Under the pieces are notes generated by a model that saw nothing but the letters and a program-made list of their open reading frames with translations, was not told the DNA's origin and did not search any database. The position numbers and the translations under genes were made by a program. A stretch of 21,620 nucleotides of DNA from the NCBI GenBank assembly GCA_964422555.1, contig CAYRBR010000019.1:1-21620 (forward strand). Reading direction: 5' to 3'. This DNA comes from JAGLCW01 sp964422555 (GTDB taxonomy: Bacteria > Caldisericota > Caldisericia > UBA6126). Positions 17,872-21,620 of this stretch are shown one piece after another (within the stretch, counting starts at the first letter, position 1; the number at the start of each line of letters is the position of its first letter).

Positions 17872-17877
17872 GAATTT

Positions 17878-18978
17878 ATGATTAAACGTCTCTTCTATTT
17901 TTTAATGGATGGTTTTGGATGCGGAGAAACAGAGGATGCTTCTCAGTATGGCGATGCTGGGGCTAATACTTCCCGGCATATTTTAGAAAATGCCCCATTT
18001 TTAACAGATTCTTATCTTTATGAATTAGGTCTTTTCCATTGTCTTGAGAATAAGAGCTATTGCTTCCCACAAAATCCCAACAAGGATACGTTCTCTTGCA
18101 CACAGGAAATGTTTCACACCCTGCTATGTGAGTTTAAAACATTCCCAAATGGCTTTCCACAAAGTGTTGTTGAAACACTTGAAACAATTACAGATTGTAA
18201 GTTCCTTGGAAACAAAGCAGCTTCAGGAACTGAAATTATTCAGGAACTAGGAGAAGAAGCAAGGATAACTGGAAATCCAATCCTTTACACTTCTGCCGAT
18301 TCTGTAATGCAGATTGCTTCTCATGTTGAAAGTTTTAGTTTAAGTAGTCTGTATTACTTATGCGAAATTGCTCGCAACACTTTTTGCCATTCTCTTCCTA
18401 TTGGTAGAGTTATCGCACGTCCATTTCTTGGGAACACGTTGCAGGGATTTTATAGAACCTCCGATCGAAAAGATTTTGTGTATCCAACAGAAAAAAATTC
18501 CATTTTACATACTTTGTCATCCCAATCGATTAGAATTTACGGTAATAGAATATTTCAAGACATCTTTCTTCACAACAGCATTATTCCTATTCCAGGAACA
18601 AATAATCAAATGCTTTACGACTTCTTCATACAAACAATACAATCAACTCCGAATGAGCCTTCTCTTTATTTAATTAATCTGGAAGATTTTGATATGCTCT
18701 TTGGACATAGACGGGATGTAAATGGCTATGCAGAAGAAATTTCTCGATTCAGCAATGTTCTATATAAAACTTCAACGTTCCTTCAATCATCCGATCGTAT
18801 AATTATCAGTGCAGATCATGGAAATGATCCAACTTTCAAAAACCATACAGATCACACAAGAGAATACACACCATTTCTTACGATAACAGCTACCGGATCA
18901 AACACCATTTCTAATCCGAAGCCTTTATCTTTTATCGGACAATCGATTTTGGATTATTTTGAGAATAACAATGAATGA
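17878..18978 (+). CDS. deoB: Phosphopentomutase
   Basis: Interconverts ribose 1- and 5-phosphate (and the deoxy forms) in nucleoside salvage. The 366-residue protein begins MIKRLFYFLMDGFGCG. Metal-site residues of the alkaline phosphatase superfamily are all present: Asp11, Asp272 and His277 (DFDMLFGHRRD), Asp313-His314 (SADHGNDPT) and His326 (TDHTREY). DeoB-specific stretches GNKAASGTEII, YTSADSVMQIASH and GRVIARPFLGN are clear. The acceptor Thr71 in KDT is kept, but the usual following TGHWE is replaced by SCTQE. The frame is open further upstream to 17758, inside secA, but the promoter and family N-terminus fix the start at 17878. It is somewhat shorter than typical (about 390). It overlaps the next gene by 8 bases. 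Confidence 0.93.
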   Translation: MIKRLFYFLMDGFGCGETEDASQYGDAGANTSRHILENAPFLTDSYLYELGLFHCLENKSYCFPQNPNKDTFSCTQEMFHTLLCEFKTFPNGFPQSVVETLETITDCKFLGNKAASGTEIIQELGEEARITGNPILYTSADSVMQIASHVESFSLSSLYYLCEIARNTFCHSLPIGRVIARPFLGNTLQGFYRTSDRKDFVYPTEKNSILHTLSSQSIRIYGNRIFQDIFLHNSIIPIPGTNNQMLYDFFIQTIQSTPNEPSLYLINLEDFDMLFGHRRDVNGYAEEISRFSNVLYKTSTFLQSSDRIIISADHGNDPTFKNHTDHTREYTPFLTITATGSNTISNPKPLSFIGQSILDYFENNNE

Positions 18979-19795
18979 ATTTGAATTTATCCAACAAGTT
19001 AACCTTTTAATTCATTCTTACCAGAATCAACTTGCATCCTTCGCAGGTCTCTCTCCTTCCTTTTTTAACATACTAAAAAAAGGAAAACGATACAGGTCTA
19101 AATTCTTGTTTCACAACCCTAATCTTCACTCCAATGAGATTAAAATCCGTTTCGCAGCTTATATTGAACTGGTACATGCTGCTTCCCTGGTTCACGATGA
19201 TATCATTGATCAAAGTCATAAAAGAAGAGGATTGCCTACTTTAAATTCTTTGTTCCCAATTTCCATTCCGGTTAGTTGCGGTTTTTATCTGTTTTCAAAG
19301 ATTATTCTTTCTCTTTTACAAGAATCAAAAGGTTTTTACCAACCTTTTTGTTCTACACTACGGAAAATGTCCCTGGGTCAGATTTATGAAATTAATAACC
19401 AGTGTTACACGTTACTTTCTTATCTGCGAATAATTTCGTACAAAACTGCTTCTTTGTTTTCACTGGCAAGTGGCTTAACTGAAGATGGTTTCTCAAAAAA
19501 GGAAAGTACGATTGGGTACTACTTCGGACTAGCCTTCCAAATAACAGACGATTTACTCGATTATGCTGGAAACGCAGAGAAAATTGATAAACCAGTTCAT
19601 TTAGATGAACTAGCAGGAGTAATTACTCTCCCTTTAATGCTGGAGAAAAGAAAATTACCCAAAAAAGAAGTAATCGATACATGCAAGGCAACAATCGGAT
19701 ACTATATCAAACAGTTAAATAAGAATGAACAATCTCAGTATTATCAGACCGATATTACTACCCTAAAGAACTACTACTCTTCTGTCTTTTTATAA
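18971..19795 (+). CDS. Polyprenyl diphosphate synthase family protein
   Basis: Condenses isopentenyl diphosphate with an allylic diphosphate to make a prenyl chain. From ATG 18971 the protein is 274 residues, shorter than the usual 300-330. Both Asp-rich motifs are present: first DDIID (76-80) followed by KRRG, and second DDLLD (193-197). KKGKRYR (36-42) matches the substrate-binding GKR.RP region. The conserved GDY after the first motif reads GFY here, and the last domain is trimmed. A TTG at 18959 could add four residues, but ATG 18971, which overlaps the deoB stop, seems better. Chain length cannot be told from the sequence. It may supply a quinone side chain or lipid carrier. The end overlaps the convergent Wzz gene by 22 bases. 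Confidence 0.85.
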   Translation: MNEFEFIQQVNLLIHSYQNQLASFAGLSPSFFNILKKGKRYRSKFLFHNPNLHSNEIKIRFAAYIELVHAASLVHDDIIDQSHKRRGLPTLNSLFPISIPVSCGFYLFSKIILSLLQESKGFYQPFCSTLRKMSLGQIYEINNQCYTLLSYLRIISYKTASLFSLASGLTEDGFSKKESTIGYYFGLAFQITDDLLDYAGNAEKIDKPVHLDELAGVITLPLMLEKRKLPKKEVIDTCKATIGYYIKQLNKNEQSQYYQTDITTLKNYYSSVFL

Positions 19796-20751
19796 GATTT
19801 GTAATGTTGGTAGTAATACCCTTTCTTTTCTTTTAATGGATTATAGTAAAAGATATTTCCAAGAATCCTTTTATCTGTAATTCTCTTAAGATCATTCTCT
19901 GATTTTATGGTGTCATCGAGATATTCAAACAAAAACGCTAATAAAACACCAACAAATAAACCTAACACTAGGCATATTGCCATTATTAACATGAAATTTT
20001 TATTAGTAGGAGTTTCCGACTTTGTTCCTTCTTGATATACCTTTACAGTAGGGGCAAACTGCTTCTCCTGCAGTTCTATCTTCAGGAGTTGATCCATCAG
20101 AACAGCACGAATAGAATATTGATATTCTATGTCATCTTGAAGACTTCTTTTCTCAAGTTGTGTAATACCTTCGTTATCCTGTTGCTCTGTTAAGGAGGAT
20201 ATTCGATGATTTATCTGATCGATTTGATCCTGCAGTTTCTTATTACTCTCTGCAAGTCGAGATTCATACATCTCATTTACTTTTTTAATAAAGATATCGT
20301 TAATAGTATTAACAATCTTCTGAGCATACCCAGCATCGACGTAATCATAACTTACTTTTAAAAGCATGGTATCAGGTACAACGGAAACAGTTAAACGTTT
20401 TCTCAAATCTTCAACAGTGAAGGTAGGATAATTTATTCTATTGGATGCTTCTTTTAAAACTGGTTCACCTCTAAGCATTTCAGCATAAGTAAGTGCCCAT
20501 TTCTCACTTGCAGAATAGTTTCCCATTGGATCAAAAGAAGTGCCTGATGAAGAACTAGGAACTTGTACTAAAAGTGTAGCAGTAGAACGATATAAAGGAA
20601 CAATTCTATCGTAATACAAGTATCCTGCTACAACTGCTGTTATTGTGCAAAGAACAATAATTAACCACCTGCGTACCAATATGTTCCAAATATCTTCAAA
20701 CGATATTTCGTCCATCGAACTTAATTCTTGTTGACTTATATTTTCATCCAT
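19774..20751 (-). CDS. Wzz/YveK-type polysaccharide co-polymerase
   Basis: A 325-residue inner-membrane protein with the Wzz layout. A cytoplasmic start with SFEDIWNILVRRW leads into TM1 (about 29-47). An extracytoplasmic domain has a VSVVPDTMLLKVSY core and a coiled coil (about 158-230), and TM2 is at about 253-276. Such proteins set chain length or drive export of exopolysaccharide or O-antigen. The C-terminal tail has no Walker motif, so it lacks a fused tyrosine kinase, yet it is rich in Tyr (302, 303, 312-314, 317, 320). Start ATG 20751 has AGGTG at good distance; a GTG at 20760 is less likely. The preceding gene ends 16 bases upstream, so the two form an operon. No polymerase or glycosyltransferase is inside the window. 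Confidence 0.9.
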   Translation of the reverse strand: MDENISQQELSSMDEISFEDIWNILVRRWLIIVLCTITAVVAGYLYYDRIVPLYRSTATLLVQVPSSSSGTSFDPMGNYSASEKWALTYAEMLRGEPVLKEASNRINYPTFTVEDLRKRLTVSVVPDTMLLKVSYDYVDAGYAQKIVNTINDIFIKKVNEMYESRLAESNKKLQDQIDQINHRISSLTEQQDNEGITQLEKRSLQDDIEYQYSIRAVLMDQLLKIELQEKQFAPTVKVYQEGTKSETPTNKNFMLIMAICLVLGLFVGVLLAFLFEYLDDTIKSENDLKRITDKRILGNIFYYNPLKEKKGYYYQHYKSYKKTEE

Positions 20752-20767
20752 TATTATCACCTATGTG

Positions 20768-21574
20768 TTATTGACTGATATTAACAGAAATACCTGGGAA
20801 TTGCAATTCAATAGTCATCCACTTCCCTGAAGCAGTTATATTGTTTTGCCCCATTTGTAATGGGACAGAGACGCTGAAACTTCCGTTTTGTAACGTTGCA
20901 CTTCCCGACGTACCATTAGAAGTATTATAGATAGTGCCCATAATATCGCCCGGTAAATCTAATTTTACAGACCCACTTAATGTCATATACATCGAATAGG
21001 GATCCACCCCAATCGATAATGACTGTAGGGTAGCATTCGTTGCAAAGGCTGGAGAAGTGATCGATACAGTTCTTGAATTGGTAGCTGATAAAACTTTAAC
21101 AGTAAAGCTTGTACCTGTTCCTGTAGAAAATGAATTTCCCATGGTAGAATCACCAATTTGAAACACAGCATTCCTTGCTTTACCGGATACCCCTAAAGCA
21201 CCACTGGCAGAAGATAGACTTGCAAATATCTGGGCCCATGGTTTCTTTACAGTCTTTTTGTATTCGGTACCATTATTTTCATTTTGATCTTCTATTTCAT
21301 TTGGTTTTTTTTCTTTTTGTGGCTCTTTATACTGATACTTTTCAACTTGAGGTAGTAATTCTTTATAGGAATACTGAACATCAGATTCATTCTGATATGT
21401 ATCCCATGGAAACATTCTGTAATACATTCCCTGCTTGAATTGAATATAGTTAGGAACTTCAGGGGTTCTATTGTTGTTGTAATCATTTACAAAATAAACA
21501 CCGACAACAATTAGTACTAAGAGAGGGATGATCCATAAAAGATTTTTTTTTGATTTTTTTTCAATATTTCTCAT
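20768..21574 (-). CDS. Single-pass membrane protein with beta-rich exported domain, unknown function
   Basis: A 268-residue protein I do not recognise. It has a basic N-terminus (MRNIEKKSKK), one membrane helix (about 11-29), a Tyr- and charge-rich linker (about 30-112, with KEPQKEKKPNE) and a Ser/Thr/Gly/Asn-rich C-terminal domain of alternating hydrophobic residues. That domain is probably beta-sheet (TVKVLSATNSRTVSITSP, GSVKLDLPGDIMG, ITASGKWMTIELQFP). No catalytic motif is visible. The likely topology is Nin-Cout. It sits directly upstream of the Wzz-like gene and is probably co-transcribed, so a role in polysaccharide assembly or surface attachment is an inference from context. Its ATG has no SD and follows a 13-bp hairpin by 8 bases. 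Confidence 0.75.
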   Translation of the reverse strand: MRNIEKKSKKNLLWIIPLLVLIVVGVYFVNDYNNNRTPEVPNYIQFKQGMYYRMFPWDTYQNESDVQYSYKELLPQVEKYQYKEPQKEKKPNEIEDQNENNGTEYKKTVKKPWAQIFASLSSASGALGVSGKARNAVFQIGDSTMGNSFSTGTGTSFTVKVLSATNSRTVSITSPAFATNATLQSLSIGVDPYSMYMTLSGSVKLDLPGDIMGTIYNTSNGTSGSATLQNGSFSVSVPLQMGQNNITASGKWMTIELQFPGISVNISQ

Positions 21575-21582
21575 TAATAGAA

Positions 21583-21613
21583 AAGGAGGAGAGATGGTAT
21601 ATCTCTCCTCCTT
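21583..21613 (-). terminator. Hairpin directly before the unknown membrane protein gene
   Basis: A perfect 13-bp stem (AAGGAGGAGAGAT and its complement) with a 5-base loop. On the minus strand it is followed by TTTTCTATTA and then ATG. The T tract is weak, so it may be a leaky terminator, an attenuator or a structure that affects translation. The gene it would terminate lies beyond the right edge. Confidence 0.65.
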
Positions 21614-21620
21614 GATTCAT

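Noticed and set aside
17758..17877. Upstream extension of deoB into the secA coding region
   Set aside because: DeoB proteins begin at the residue encoded at 17878, and the promoter lies within the extension.

Overview
The window is AT-rich bacterial chromosome, apparently a metagenomic or draft assembly because a 10-base N run interrupts one gene. Every gene uses the standard code. No tRNA, rRNA, CRISPR array, IS element or prophage gene was seen, and no gene-free stretch exceeds about 110 bases. The gene set is long-form hpf, cdaA-cdaR, secA-prfB with an RF2 frameshift, a eukaryote-like ileS, and an exosortase of the XrtH type. This points to a deep-branching or poorly sampled low-GC bacterium rather than a typical proteobacterium. 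I cannot name the phylum from the sequence.

Region 1 (1-8976, minus strand) reads, in transcription order: hpf, a DUF4330-like membrane-anchored protein, a DUF5666-like secreted protein, a 1224-residue secreted surface protein, a strong hairpin, an XrtH-like exosortase, a small XrtH-associated membrane protein, and a second giant secreted protein with EF-hand-like repeats that runs off the left edge. The 1224-residue protein ends in TPFLNIWG, a membrane helix and basic residues, a close variant of the IPTL-CTERM sorting signal. This looks like a self-contained surface-protein sorting locus with enzyme, accessory protein and substrate together. The hairpin between substrate and enzyme probably keeps the enzyme level low.

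Region 2 (9064-17871) is housekeeping. cdaA-cdaR (plus) makes and modulates c-di-AMP. The minus-strand operon secA-prfB-ileS covers secretion, RF2 (textbook programmed +1 frameshift) and isoleucyl-tRNA synthetase.

Region 3 (17844-21620) holds deoB (a phosphopentomutase with an altered active-site motif) and a short polyprenyl synthase on the plus strand. On the minus strand are a Wzz-type polysaccharide co-polymerase and an unrecognised single-pass membrane protein. That protein is preceded by a second hairpin built like the one before the exosortase.

Two organisational habits recur. First genes of operons (secA, deoB, possibly cdaA) have a -10 box only 6-8 bases before the ATG, implying leaderless mRNAs, whereas most internal genes have clear Shine-Dalgarno (SD) sequences. 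Convergent operons also overlap tail to tail by 22-23 bases, leaving no room for a terminator between them.
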